Assembly: GCF_028748065.1 (NCBI RefSeq)
Contig: NZ_CP118166.1
Span: 77,501-141,500 of the forward strand
From: Hyphococcus flavus
GTDB lineage: Bacteria > Pseudomonadota > Alphaproteobacteria > Caulobacterales > Parvularculaceae
Direction: 5' to 3'
DNA length: 64,000 nt
In this document: one piece after another, positions 7,571 through 15,462 of the stretch
Numbering within the stretch: position 1 is the stretch's first letter
How the letters are laid out: every line of letters begins with the position of its first letter
Notes under the pieces: generated by a model
The model's database searches: none
What the model was told of the DNA's origin: nothing
What the model saw: the letters and a program-made list of their open reading frames with translations, nothing else
Program-made: the position numbers and the translations under genes

Positions 7571-9460
7571 ATGCTGCATATCAACGACCTCACATACCGG
7601 ATCGAAAACCGCCTTTTGTTTGACCAGGCAACGGCGGCGATTTCCGACGGCTGGAAAGTCGGTTTTGTGGGGGCCAATGGTTCCGGCAAATCGACATTGC
7701 TGCGCATGATCAAAGGCGAGCTGTACGCTGGCGATGATGAGATATCGATCCGCAAAAACCGGCGCTTGGGGGCGGTCGATCAGGAAGCGCCATCCTCAGA
7801 CATTAGTCTGATTGAAACGGTGCTTGCTCAAGACAAAGAACGCGCCGCGCTGATCGCAGAATCAGATTCTGCAACAGACCCTCATCGTATAGCGGAGATC
7901 CAGACGCGCCTGGCGGACATAGACGCGCATTCGGCCGAAGCCCGTGCAGGTTCAATATTATCGGGTCTGGGGTTTTCCGCTGAGGATCAGCGCCGGGCCT
8001 GCGCTGAGTTTTCCGGCGGCTGGCGCATGCGCGTCGCGCTCGCGGGTGTCCTGTTTTCAGCACCCGATCTCCTGCTACTCGACGAGCCTACAAACTATCT
8101 TGATTTGGAAGGCACAATCTGGCTTGAGGCGTATCTGAAACGCTACCCTTACACGACACTGATCGTTAGTCACGACCGAGCTTTGTTGAATAACGCTGTC
8201 ACACACATCATGGCGCTGGAACACGGAAAACTTTCGGTACACGCTGGCGGCTATGACCTCTATGAGAAAAAACGCGCCGAGGCGCGCGCGCAGGCCGCAT
8301 CGTTTCGCGCGCGTCAGGAAGCGCGGCGCAAACACATGCAAGCATTTGTAGATCGCTTTCGCGCCAAGGCGTCAAAAGCAAAACAGGCGCAAAGCCGAGT
8401 CAAAATGCTGGAACGGCTTGAAACGGTCGCTGAGCCGATTTCGGCGCGAACTATACCGTTTCACTTCCCCAACCCGAAACCCATGGCGCCGCCGATCATA
8501 CGTGTGGTGGACGCTGACCTTGGTTACGAGGAAGGGAAGCCTGTTTTACATAAAGTCAATCTGCGCCTCGACCATGATGATCGCATCGCTATTTTGGGGC
8601 CGAACGGCGAAGGAAAATCAACACTCGTCAAAGCGCTGTCGGGGCGTTTGCCTCCGCTTGCCGGTAATATCTACAAGCACAAAAAACTTGGCGTCGCTTA
8701 TTTTGCACAACATCAGCTTGATGAGTTAAAACCGAAACAATCTGCCTACGATCACGTTCGCGAACTCATACCCAATGCAACTGAAGCCGAAACAAGAAGC
8801 GCGGCCGCGCGGCTGGGCTTTGGACCGGAAAAAGCTGATACGAAAGTTGAAAAACTTTCTGGTGGTGAAAAAGCACGTTTATTGTTGGGGTTGATCACTT
8901 TTCACGGCGCCCATCTGCTGATCCTCGACGAACCCACTAACCACCTCGACATCGGCGCGCGCGAAGCGCTTGTGGAAGCGCTCAATGATTTTCAGGGCGC
9001 TGTCTTGCTGATTACCCATGACGCGCACCTCGCCTCCTCCGTCGCTGATCGTTTATGGCTGGTAAACAAGGGCGCCGCGTCACCTTATGACGGCGATCTT
9101 TCAGACTATCGCGAGCTGATCATTGCCTCCAGCAAGACAGCCCCCAAACAGGATACAAAGAAACCCGCTGCGAATGTGAAAGAGCGTACTCGCAAGGCAT
9201 CTGCCGAGTCGCGCCTGTCGCTTCAACCTCTCAAAAAAGCTGCTGAAGCGCTGGAGAAGCGTATTGAAGCGCTAAACAACACAATGACCCGGCTTGACGC
9301 CGCCTTGGCCGAACCTGGCCTTTTTGAGACCAACCTTCCTCGCGCCACAAAGCTTTCGAAAGAACGAAGCGCGCTGCTGAATGCCATTAGTCAAGCTGAA
9401 ACGGAATGGCTTGAAGCGTTGGAACAATACGAAAATGCAAAAGCATTGGCAGACGCCTGA
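7571..9460 (+). CDS. ABC-F family ATPase (Uup/YheS type)
   Basis: The 629-aa protein has two fused ABC domains and no membrane segment. The first domain has Walker A GANGSGKST (34-42), signature FSGGW and Walker B LLLLDEPTNYLD. The second has GPNGEGKST, LSGGEKARL and LILDEPTNHLD. A basic helical linker (about 230-285, rich in R, K, A) joins them, as expected for the P-site tRNA interaction motif region. A charged C-terminal coiled coil follows. ABC-F proteins act on ribosomes in translation quality control; antibiotic protection is less likely for this class. No strong Shine-Dalgarno precedes the ATG, but MLHINDLTYRI is the usual family start. Confidence 0.93.
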   Translation: MLHINDLTYRIENRLLFDQATAAISDGWKVGFVGANGSGKSTLLRMIKGELYAGDDEISIRKNRRLGAVDQEAPSSDISLIETVLAQDKERAALIAESDSATDPHRIAEIQTRLADIDAHSAEARAGSILSGLGFSAEDQRRACAEFSGGWRMRVALAGVLFSAPDLLLLDEPTNYLDLEGTIWLEAYLKRYPYTTLIVSHDRALLNNAVTHIMALEHGKLSVHAGGYDLYEKKRAEARAQAASFRARQEARRKHMQAFVDRFRAKASKAKQAQSRVKMLERLETVAEPISARTIPFHFPNPKPMAPPIIRVVDADLGYEEGKPVLHKVNLRLDHDDRIAILGPNGEGKSTLVKALSGRLPPLAGNIYKHKKLGVAYFAQHQLDELKPKQSAYDHVRELIPNATEAETRSAAARLGFGPEKADTKVEKLSGGEKARLLLGLITFHGAHLLILDEPTNHLDIGAREALVEALNDFQGAVLLITHDAHLASSVADRLWLVNKGAASPYDGDLSDYRELIIASSKTAPKQDTKKPAANVKERTRKASAESRLSLQPLKKAAEALEKRIEALNNTMTRLDAALAEPGLFETNLPRATKLSKERSALLNAISQAETEWLEALEQYENAKALADA

Positions 9461-9521
9461 TAACCTGGTCGCAAATCTTGTAAATTGCTTTTAAACTTCC
9501 GCCTCAAAGAGGAAGAACGCG

Positions 9522-9815
9522 ATGAAAAAAGCTGCCGACTGCAAAACCATGGATGAGGTACGCACCGAAATAGACCGGGTTGACCGCGCCCTTGTCGACC
9601 TTCTTGCTGAGCGCTGGACTTACGTCGACCGCGCCTGGGTGTTTAAACGGTCCGCGGCAGAAGCGTCCGTACCGTGGCGCAATCGCGACGTGATCGAAAA
9701 AGTACGTTCTCGCGCCAACACTGCCGGCATGCCGCCGGAGATGGCCGAAGCGTTATGGCGGCTCATTATCGGCTGGGGCATCCAGTATGAGGAAGAACGG
9801 CTGCGCGAAAAATAG
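9522..9815 (+). CDS. Chorismate mutase, AroQ-type
   Basis: This 97-aa all-helical protein matches the stand-alone AroQ/PchB-like fold: EVRTEIDRVDRALVDLLAER in helix 1, then a Lys/Arg pair (FKR) and NRDVIEKVRSRA. It converts chorismate to prephenate for Phe/Tyr synthesis; isochorismate-pyruvate lyase (PchB) is the main alternative, but no siderophore genes are nearby. AGAGGAAG sits before the ATG and lies within a weak CCTC-AAA-GAGG hairpin at 9502-9512. It is 27 bp upstream of a methyltransferase gene and cytoplasmic. Confidence 0.85.
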   Translation: MKKAADCKTMDEVRTEIDRVDRALVDLLAERWTYVDRAWVFKRSAAEASVPWRNRDVIEKVRSRANTAGMPPEMAEALWRLIIGWGIQYEEERLREK

Positions 9816-9842
9816 CGGGCCCACGCAAGGGGAGATGCGTTT

Positions 9843-10676
9843 ATGACAAAGATTGAAGATTTCATCGCCGGACGCTCGCCAGCCGAGATGTACGAAACCT
9901 ATCTAGTTCCAGGATTCTTCAAACCCTTCGCGGAACAAATGATAGAAAACGCCGTCGCCGGCTCAAAATATATTGATGTCGCCTGCGGTACTGGCATCGT
10001 GTCGCGTACACTCGCGGCCAAATTGGACGACAACGTTTCGATTGACGCACTCGACATGGCGCCGCCCATGATCGATGTGGCGAAACAGCAGACTGTATCG
10101 AGTGTTGTCAAATATCATCTTACGCCTGCTGACGCCCTGCCCTTCGATGACGCCTTATTTGACGGGGCTTTTTGCCAGCAAGGCATTCAGTTTTTTCCAG
10201 CGAAAGAAAAAGCCTTCGAAGAAATCTTTCGAGTGTTGAAGCCGGGCGGGCGATTCTACGCCGCCATATGGCTTCCGGCAAAAGAAGCAAACGTCGTCTT
10301 TGCAAGCTTCGAAAAAGCCATTGGACGACACCTTGGCGAAGACTTATTGCCTCTAGGACCGTTTTCTTTTGGCAACCTGGAACGACTCCGGCGGCTCGCG
10401 ACAGATGGCGGCTTCAACATTGAGACCCTTGAATCCCGAACATTACTGACCGTCTTGCCCTCTATTCGCGACCTGGTGCTGTTTGACGTTTTATTCCTTG
10501 GCAGGCCAGGCGCCGACGGCAGCCTGCAGCCTGTGATCAGGCCGAACGACCCTGCGGGAGACGAAATAGTCGAACAAATGATTGCTGAAATGACCGAGGA
10601 TCTTGAGCCGTACATAGGTGACGACGGTCGGCTCTATACGGATGCAACAACATACTTTCTGGCAGCAAACAAATAA
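9843..10676 (+). CDS. Class I SAM-dependent methyltransferase
   Basis: The 277-aa protein has SAM-binding motif I as YIDVACGTGIVS (about residues 40-50), an acidic residue at the end of strand 2 (ALDMAPPM), and GAFCQQGIQFFPAKEKAFEE followed by FRVLKPGGRFYAAIW. That layout is the UbiE/Methyltransf_11 group. The substrate cannot be told from sequence. AAGGGGAG precedes the ATG. It follows chorismate mutase by 27 bp, so the two may be co-transcribed, though no pathway link is obvious. Confidence 0.85.
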   Translation: MTKIEDFIAGRSPAEMYETYLVPGFFKPFAEQMIENAVAGSKYIDVACGTGIVSRTLAAKLDDNVSIDALDMAPPMIDVAKQQTVSSVVKYHLTPADALPFDDALFDGAFCQQGIQFFPAKEKAFEEIFRVLKPGGRFYAAIWLPAKEANVVFASFEKAIGRHLGEDLLPLGPFSFGNLERLRRLATDGGFNIETLESRTLLTVLPSIRDLVLFDVLFLGRPGADGSLQPVIRPNDPAGDEIVEQMIAEMTEDLEPYIGDDGRLYTDATTYFLAANK

Positions 10677-10760
10677 GTAAAAAAATTTCCGGCCGCCACT
10701 AACCAATTCAAAAATCCAACCCAAGTCTTGGTGCTGGTTACACATTGGAGCCAACGCTGC

Positions 10761-11714
10761 ATGTCATGGCTATTCGTACTCGCCGGTCTTGTCATCCTCA
10801 CCCTTGGGGCTGAAGCCCTGATACGAGGCGCTACGGGACTCGCGCGCCGTTTTGGACTCTCTGAACTGTTAATCGGTCTGACACTTGTCGGTTTTGGCAC
10901 TTCAACGCCTGAACTTGTTTCCAGCGTTCAGGCCGCCCTTTCCGGCGCACCGGGCATCGCCGTCGGTAATGTCGTCGGGTCGAATATCGCCAATATTTTG
11001 TTCATACTTGGTATTTCAGCCGCCATCGCACCTATTGCGATCGAACCCAAAAGCTTTCGCCGCGACATGCCAGCGCTTTTGGGCGCGACTGTCATCGCAA
11101 TTGCGATCATGATGATGGGAGAAATAGGCAGATTGGCTGGCGCAGGTTTTCTCCTCCTGTTGGCTTTATACATCGGCTACGCATATGTCACGGAAAGTCG
11201 CGCCACGTCTGCGCCGGAACCTATTCGGCATGAGGCGGAAGCCGCTCAGCTCGCCGGGGCGCAATCATCCTTTTTAGCAATTTTCCTCTGCTTCGGCGGG
11301 CTTGCCTTACTGGTTGTTGGCGCCAAGCTGCTTGTGTCGGGGGCCATAATGGTCGCGGGCGCCTTCGGCGTATCCGAAGCGATCATCGGCCTGACCATCG
11401 TTGCGGTCGGTACTTCATTACCTGAACTTGTCACCTCAGTTATGGCGGCGGTTCGGGGCAAAAGTGATCTCGCCCTTGGCAACGTCGTTGGTTCAAACCT
11501 CTACAACCTACTCGGAATTCTGGGCGCGACGGCACTGGTAAAACCTCTGACCATTTCCGTTGAGATATTGCGGTTCGATGTCTGGGTCATGCTTGCCGCG
11601 ACAGGCGCAATGGCTCTCTTCGCAATGACGAAACATCGAATTGAGCGCTGGGAAGGCGCCGTTCTATTTATCAGCTACGGCGCTTACATCGCTTATCTTG
11701 CGGTTACCGCGTGA
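10761..11714 (+). CDS. Calcium/sodium antiporter (CaCA family, YrbG-like)
   Basis: The 317-aa membrane protein has the two inverted alpha repeats of the CaCA family. The first is GFGTSTPELVSSVQAAL with GNVVGSNIANI; the second is AVGTSLPELVTSVMAA with GNVVGSNLYNL. These carry the acidic ion-binding Glu residues and the GNxxGSN motif. About ten transmembrane helices are expected. It exchanges Na+ or H+ for Ca2+ across the inner membrane. The start was set at ATG 10761 (MSWLFVLAGL) with GGAG ten bases upstream; TTG and GTG codons further upstream would add a non-hydrophobic stretch. The 3' end overlaps the convergent zinc-finger gene by 11 bases. Confidence 0.92.
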   Translation: MSWLFVLAGLVILTLGAEALIRGATGLARRFGLSELLIGLTLVGFGTSTPELVSSVQAALSGAPGIAVGNVVGSNIANILFILGISAAIAPIAIEPKSFRRDMPALLGATVIAIAIMMMGEIGRLAGAGFLLLLALYIGYAYVTESRATSAPEPIRHEAEAAQLAGAQSSFLAIFLCFGGLALLVVGAKLLVSGAIMVAGAFGVSEAIIGLTIVAVGTSLPELVTSVMAAVRGKSDLALGNVVGSNLYNLLGILGATALVKPLTISVEILRFDVWVMLAATGAMALFAMTKHRIERWEGAVLFISYGAYIAYLAVTA

Positions 11715-12060
11715 CAGCACCGGCGCATGGCGCGCAGTGGGCAGCGGTCAAATCAATTTCCAGGCGTCTTTCGCTGATTTTCTCTCCGCACTCTACGCAA
11801 AATCCGTATTCACCTTCTTCTATTCGCACCAGCGCCGCCTTTATCTTTTTTAACTCATTTGCCCGGCGCGCTTCCTGAGCATTCGCCATGGCCTGCTGCT
11901 GCAGAGCATCCTGACGAGACAGACGCCCTACCGACTGTTGATCAAGTTCCACAGGTTTGCGGGCGTCCCTTGCACCGGATGACAGCGTCTTCAACTCAGC
12001 CTCGCGGTCTTTGAGTTTTTTCCTGAAATATAAAAGCTGCGTTTCGTTCATACTTAACAT
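11704..12060 (-). CDS. TraR/DksA family zinc-finger protein
   Basis: The 118-aa protein has an N-terminal helical coiled-coil region and a C-terminal four-cysteine zinc finger, FCVECGEKI with CAPC, as in TraR/DksA proteins. Family members bind in the RNA polymerase secondary channel. The coiled-coil tip lacks an obvious DxxDxA motif, so stringent-response activity is doubtful. ATG 12060 was taken; ATG 12051 is an alternative. It lies 15 bp downstream of holC on the same strand and overlaps the 3' end of the antiporter gene. Confidence 0.85.
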   Translation of the reverse strand: MLSMNETQLLYFRKKLKDREAELKTLSSGARDARKPVELDQQSVGRLSRQDALQQQAMANAQEARRANELKKIKAALVRIEEGEYGFCVECGEKISERRLEIDLTAAHCAPCAGAVTR

Positions 12061-12075
12061 CGGCCGGACAGACGC

Positions 12076-12525
12076 CTAGGCTTGTTTCTCCCACTTGCCG
12101 GCAGGAGATTGTTTCCAATAAGTCGCTTCGTGATTATCGGTTTTCACCTCTTTCCAAAAAGTGCGGGCGTCTTCCAGGGCGTCGTCATCACGGCCATCAA
12201 AAATGAGAACGCACCGGACAAAGCTCGACAGCGAAGACATATCCGCCTTGGCGCCATCAGTGAGGAACAGGACATCGGCGTTGTTGGGAACGTCATTATT
12301 GTCAGTCAGCCAGACGGGCTGCCCTGCACCCTCTCCCGCCGACGCATGGGGCAGAAAAGACTCCTCTCGATAGGTCCACAAAAAATTGTCGAGTTTTTCA
12401 ACGCGCGCGCGCGAGCCTGCACGCACAACCGCCTTCCATCCGCGCTCAAGCGTCTTCTCTAAAAGCCCCGGCAACACGTCTTCAAGCGCGCCACGCTCAA
12501 GATGATAAAATAAGACTTCTGTCAT
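12076..12525 (-). CDS. holC: DNA polymerase III chi subunit
   Basis: This 149-aa protein begins MTEVLFYHLERGALEDVLPGLLEKTLERGWKAVVR and continues with DNFLWTYREESFLPH and WLTDNN, the hallmark strand-helix pattern of HolC. Chi links the clamp loader to SSB at the replication fork. The ATG at 12525 was chosen because the homology starts there; an upstream in-frame start would add 20 basic residues with no known counterpart. In many alphaproteobacteria holC follows pepA directly. Here about 2.9 kb with three genes lies between them. Confidence 0.9.
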   Translation of the reverse strand: MTEVLFYHLERGALEDVLPGLLEKTLERGWKAVVRAGSRARVEKLDNFLWTYREESFLPHASAGEGAGQPVWLTDNNDVPNNADVLFLTDGAKADMSSLSSFVRCVLIFDGRDDDALEDARTFWKEVKTDNHEATYWKQSPAGKWEKQA

Positions 12526-12724
12526 AATATGAGATTTACGACGTTTTTCAGTACTTTGGAATGCAGTTCGTTTGGCGTTTGACACCTAATGACTATTGGG
12601 AAAAGCTGTAAGCCGCAACCAGACGTTCAATGCATGACGCATGGTTGGTCTCTACAACAGTAATTGCGTTCTCTTTCTGCGCGGCGCCAGCTGCGCTTGG
12701 TCACATTCACAAAGGGAATCGATG

Positions 12725-13774
12725 ATGCAACCATATCTAGTTACGTCTCTGGCTGCTCTTTGCGCCGTTCTGGTTTTTTCAGACGCCACAGCACAGACCA
12801 GAGCAAGGCAGCAATTGCAGCTAACCGACGGCAATCAGGACAATACGATAACGCTTCCAGCGACGCTGGGCGATAAAATATCGCTTTACGGTAATCGCCT
12901 TGGGCAAGCCAATATGTACGGCTTCGGCATCGCCGCAAACACATTGACATACAAGTCCGCGAACACCCATCAATGGTATGTCAACGGCACCGAACGCATG
13001 TCGCTCGCCGGCGATATTCTCAGCGTAGATAAGTTATCCGCGCCCTCCACGCTAGGCGATAAGATTTCATTGTTTGGCAACAGGTTTGGTCAGGCCAACA
13101 TGTACGGTTTTGGAATCGCCGCGAATACGCTTTATTACAAGTCCGCCAATACGCATAAATGGTATATCGATAATTCGCCATCGATGACGCTCGTGAACGG
13201 ACGCTTGGGAATCGGCACGCAGTCACCGGATCATGAACTTATTGTTCAGGGTAATGATCCGGCCATGCAAATCCGAGATGATACAACGGATAATTCAGCA
13301 AACGCTGCGAGGCTGGAATTACTAGAAAGAGCCGGAGGTAACTATAACGGCGGCGCATATTTCTGGTGGAACGGCGAGACCAACAAGCTTCTTATCGGCA
13401 CGAAAAACGAAGGCAACAATCGGAACATCCTCATTCTCGATAGGGGAACAGAAAACGTCGGTATCGGCACCCAGAATCCAGGCAGCTATAAGCTGGCGGT
13501 AAACGGGAAAATCCGTGCAAAAGAAATTGTGGTGGAAACAGGTTGGTCTGATTTTGTTTTTGAGGACGACTATGTTTTGAGACCGTTGAGCGAAGTCAAA
13601 AGCTTTATTGAAGACAATGGCCATCTGCCTGACGTTCCTTCAGCAAAAACGATTGAATCGGAAGGCGTTAGCCTGGGCGAGAACCAGGCCGTCCTGTTGC
13701 GAAAGATCGAGGAGCTGACGCTTTATACCATCGCGCTTGAGGAACGCTTGGCCGAGCTTGAGGCAGCGCGATGA
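12725..13774 (+). CDS. Secreted repeat-containing fibre/adhesin-like protein
   Basis: The 349-aa product has a signal peptide (MQPYLVTSLAALCAVLVFSDATAQ) and two 62-residue repeats (about 46-107 and 108-169) sharing TLGDKISL, QANMYGFGIAANTL and YKSANTH. Two GIGTQ(S/N)P motifs follow. The C-terminus contains VNGKIRAKEIVVETGW, DFVFEDDYVLRPL and FIEDNGHLPDVPSA, then a short coiled coil. This C-terminal block is typical of secreted fibre-like proteins of Bacteroidota. AGGGA lies seven bases before ATG 12725. The stop overlaps the next ATG (ATGA), so it is translationally coupled to an M23 peptidase. Function is probably surface or extracellular; the partner is unknown. Confidence 0.75.
   Translation: MQPYLVTSLAALCAVLVFSDATAQTRARQQLQLTDGNQDNTITLPATLGDKISLYGNRLGQANMYGFGIAANTLTYKSANTHQWYVNGTERMSLAGDILSVDKLSAPSTLGDKISLFGNRFGQANMYGFGIAANTLYYKSANTHKWYIDNSPSMTLVNGRLGIGTQSPDHELIVQGNDPAMQIRDDTTDNSANAARLELLERAGGNYNGGAYFWWNGETNKLLIGTKNEGNNRNILILDRGTENVGIGTQNPGSYKLAVNGKIRAKEIVVETGWSDFVFEDDYVLRPLSEVKSFIEDNGHLPDVPSAKTIESEGVSLGENQAVLLRKIEELTLYTIALEERLAELEAAR
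12857..13228 (+). repeat. Two tandem 186-bp units inside the fibre-like gene
   Basis: The unit starting near 12857 is repeated near 13043 with a period of 186 bp (62 codons). The translations share most residues, while the third codon positions have diverged (ACGCTGGGCGAT versus ACGCTAGGCGAT; TACGGCTTCGGC versus TACGGTTTTGGA). That points to an old duplication maintained at the protein level. Confidence 0.85.
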
Positions 13775-14847
13775 GACGGCCTCTTATCCTTCTCTTCTCA
13801 GCGATCGCACTGCCCGTTGCCGCGCAGACGCCAGCCGCTAAGGGCGTATATCGTTTGCCCTATCCTGATGGAACGCAGGTCAACATCGGAAACGACCACA
13901 CAACCCATTCGCCAACACGCAACCGTCTTGACATGAGTGCGTCAACGGCAGGCCAAACAATCGTCGCCGCCGCAGCAGGCGTCGTCCGCATTGTTGTGGA
14001 CGATAATAATACTGTTTGTCTGCCCACCCCTTCTTCTAGCCTGTTAGCTTTTGATCAGGACGATGACGATAGTATTTCCGATTTTGAACTGTTGGCGGCT
14101 TACAACGCTTCGTCTTCAAACCGGACAACGATCCAAAATGCATTCACAGCACGTTGTAATGCTTTTTCTACTTCAAGTGCACGATGTTGCATCCGCTCTG
14201 TGGAAGATCCCCTACCGCAAAACTGCGCCTGGATGGGCGCTCCGGCAGGGACAACGTGCGGCGCAGGAACTGACGGCAATGGCCCGAACAATTACATCTG
14301 GATAGAACACCCGAATGGCGAGTGGACAAAGTACACGCATATCCAGACCAATAGCGCTCTTGTGTCTGAGGGCCAGAATATTGTTGCGGGAACGCCACTC
14401 GGTATCGAAGGCGATGTCGGAATCGCTACTGGCCGTCATGTGCATTTTGAAGTTGCAGGTATTGAAAGCGCCGATGAGATCGGAGCCCAAGGCTGGCTTA
14501 ATGATGTTGACAATGTCGGCAATCGGAATTTGCGCAACCGGGTTCCGACCTTTTGCCAGGTTGGGGTTGTTGAACAAGGTCAATCCGAAACAGCGGCGAA
14601 ATGTGATGACCTTTGCGGCAATGCGAGTGAATCGGTTAGCGGCGCGACGACATCAGGCAATTCACCGCGTTTGGTGCAGGCGACAAATACCGTCACATCA
14701 ACTTCAACAGTTGGGGCGAATAGCGGCCTAGCCTTACGGGCAGGTCAAAAAATCACGCTGCAACCTGGGTTTAGTGCAACCAATGGCGGTTTTTTCGCTG
14801 CTGAAATCGGCGCCTGCGACGCACCAGGCGGCACAGGTGACGGATAA
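13771..14847 (+). CDS. Secreted M23 family metallopeptidase with EF-hand-like loop and coathanger-type C-terminus
   Basis: The 358-aa protein has a signal peptide ending PVAAQ and an M23 (lysostaphin-like) fold. The first zinc-ligand region is variant, with His46 and Asp54 eight residues apart instead of the usual HxxxD, and the second is HVHFE (His223, His225). A 12-residue EF-hand loop at 95-106 (DQDDDDSISDFE) is inserted in the domain, next to a cysteine-rich segment. The C-terminus (about 317-346: LRAGQKITLQPGFSATNGG) matches the coathanger-stack repeat common in Bacteroidota secreted proteins. It probably acts on peptidoglycan or proteins outside the cytoplasm. It overlaps the fibre gene by four bases. 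Confidence 0.82.
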   Translation: MRRPLILLFSAIALPVAAQTPAAKGVYRLPYPDGTQVNIGNDHTTHSPTRNRLDMSASTAGQTIVAAAAGVVRIVVDDNNTVCLPTPSSSLLAFDQDDDDSISDFELLAAYNASSSNRTTIQNAFTARCNAFSTSSARCCIRSVEDPLPQNCAWMGAPAGTTCGAGTDGNGPNNYIWIEHPNGEWTKYTHIQTNSALVSEGQNIVAGTPLGIEGDVGIATGRHVHFEVAGIESADEIGAQGWLNDVDNVGNRNLRNRVPTFCQVGVVEQGQSETAAKCDDLCGNASESVSGATTSGNSPRLVQATNTVTSTSTVGANSGLALRAGQKITLQPGFSATNGGFFAAEIGACDAPGGTGDG

Positions 14848-14857
14848 AAAATGCCAG

Positions 14858-14901
14858 TAACAAGCAGCGCTGCGTATGACTTCAAATAGCGCTGCTTGTT
14901 A
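14858..14901. terminator. 14-bp inverted repeat between convergent genes
   Basis: Perfect arms at 14858-14871 (TAACAAGCAGCGCT) and 14888-14901 flank a 16-base loop just after the M23 gene. There is no long T-run on the plus strand. The right arm contains the stop codon of the minus-strand oxidoreductase gene. It probably acts as a shared transcription end or 3' stabilising hairpin. Confidence 0.6.
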
Positions 14902-15450
14902 TTCCTTATCGACCAGCAGGCCTGTTTCAAAACCGTCAATGCTGGTCGTGTTTTTTTCACGCCAATAGTCGCGAATACCGTCCTCGCCCTTCGCAGTAGA
15001 CCATTTGCGCAACACGTGGCGCTCGCTGACAAAGCTCATTTCCGGAACGGCGTAACCGCAACTGGTTTGAACCGACTCGATATCGATAAATATAATCTGC
15101 CGGGCGCCGGGTAACTCCGGAAACATTGCCTGATGCGTCACAAACGTTTCCTCTCCACTCGCCACCGCTCTACCGCGCCCGTAAAGCCGCAATATCAACG
15201 GCTTCTTGTCAAAACTATTGAACATGACCGTGATGCGCCCATCTCTTTTTATGTGAGCGGCTGTTTCATTACCGCTGCCTGTGAGATCGAGGTAAGCGCA
15301 TGTAGTGTCACTAAAAACGCGAAATGTATCCTGCCCTTTGGGTGAAAGGTTTATGCGGCCATCGGCGGCTGCAGTCGCCACAAAAAACATCGGTTGATTT
15401 GCGATAAACTTTTTATGGTCATCCTGCAGCCGGTCGAAAAACTCCGCCAT
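14899..15450 (-). CDS. Pyridoxamine 5'-phosphate oxidase family protein
   Basis: The 183-aa protein shows the split-barrel FMN-binding pattern of the PNPOx-like family: FFVATAAADGRINLSPKG, FRVFSDTTCAYLDLTGSGNETAAHI and GRITVMFNSF. It resembles the general flavin/F420-type oxidoreductases rather than PdxH itself. An FMN-dependent reductase or heme-binding role is possible; the substrate is unknown. Its start lies 12 bp downstream of pepA on the same strand, so they are likely co-transcribed. The stop sits inside the inverted repeat shared with the M23 gene. Confidence 0.82.
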   Translation of the reverse strand: MAEFFDRLQDDHKKFIANQPMFFVATAAADGRINLSPKGQDTFRVFSDTTCAYLDLTGSGNETAAHIKRDGRITVMFNSFDKKPLILRLYGRGRAVASGEETFVTHQAMFPELPGARQIIFIDIESVQTSCGYAVPEMSFVSERHVLRKWSTAKGEDGIRDYWREKNTTSIDGFETGLLVDKE

Positions 15451-15462
15451 ATTGTAACTTGT

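Noticed and set aside
9496-9515. Hairpin over the chorismate mutase ribosome site
   Set aside because: Only 4-5 bp in either alternative pairing; too weak to call a regulatory element.
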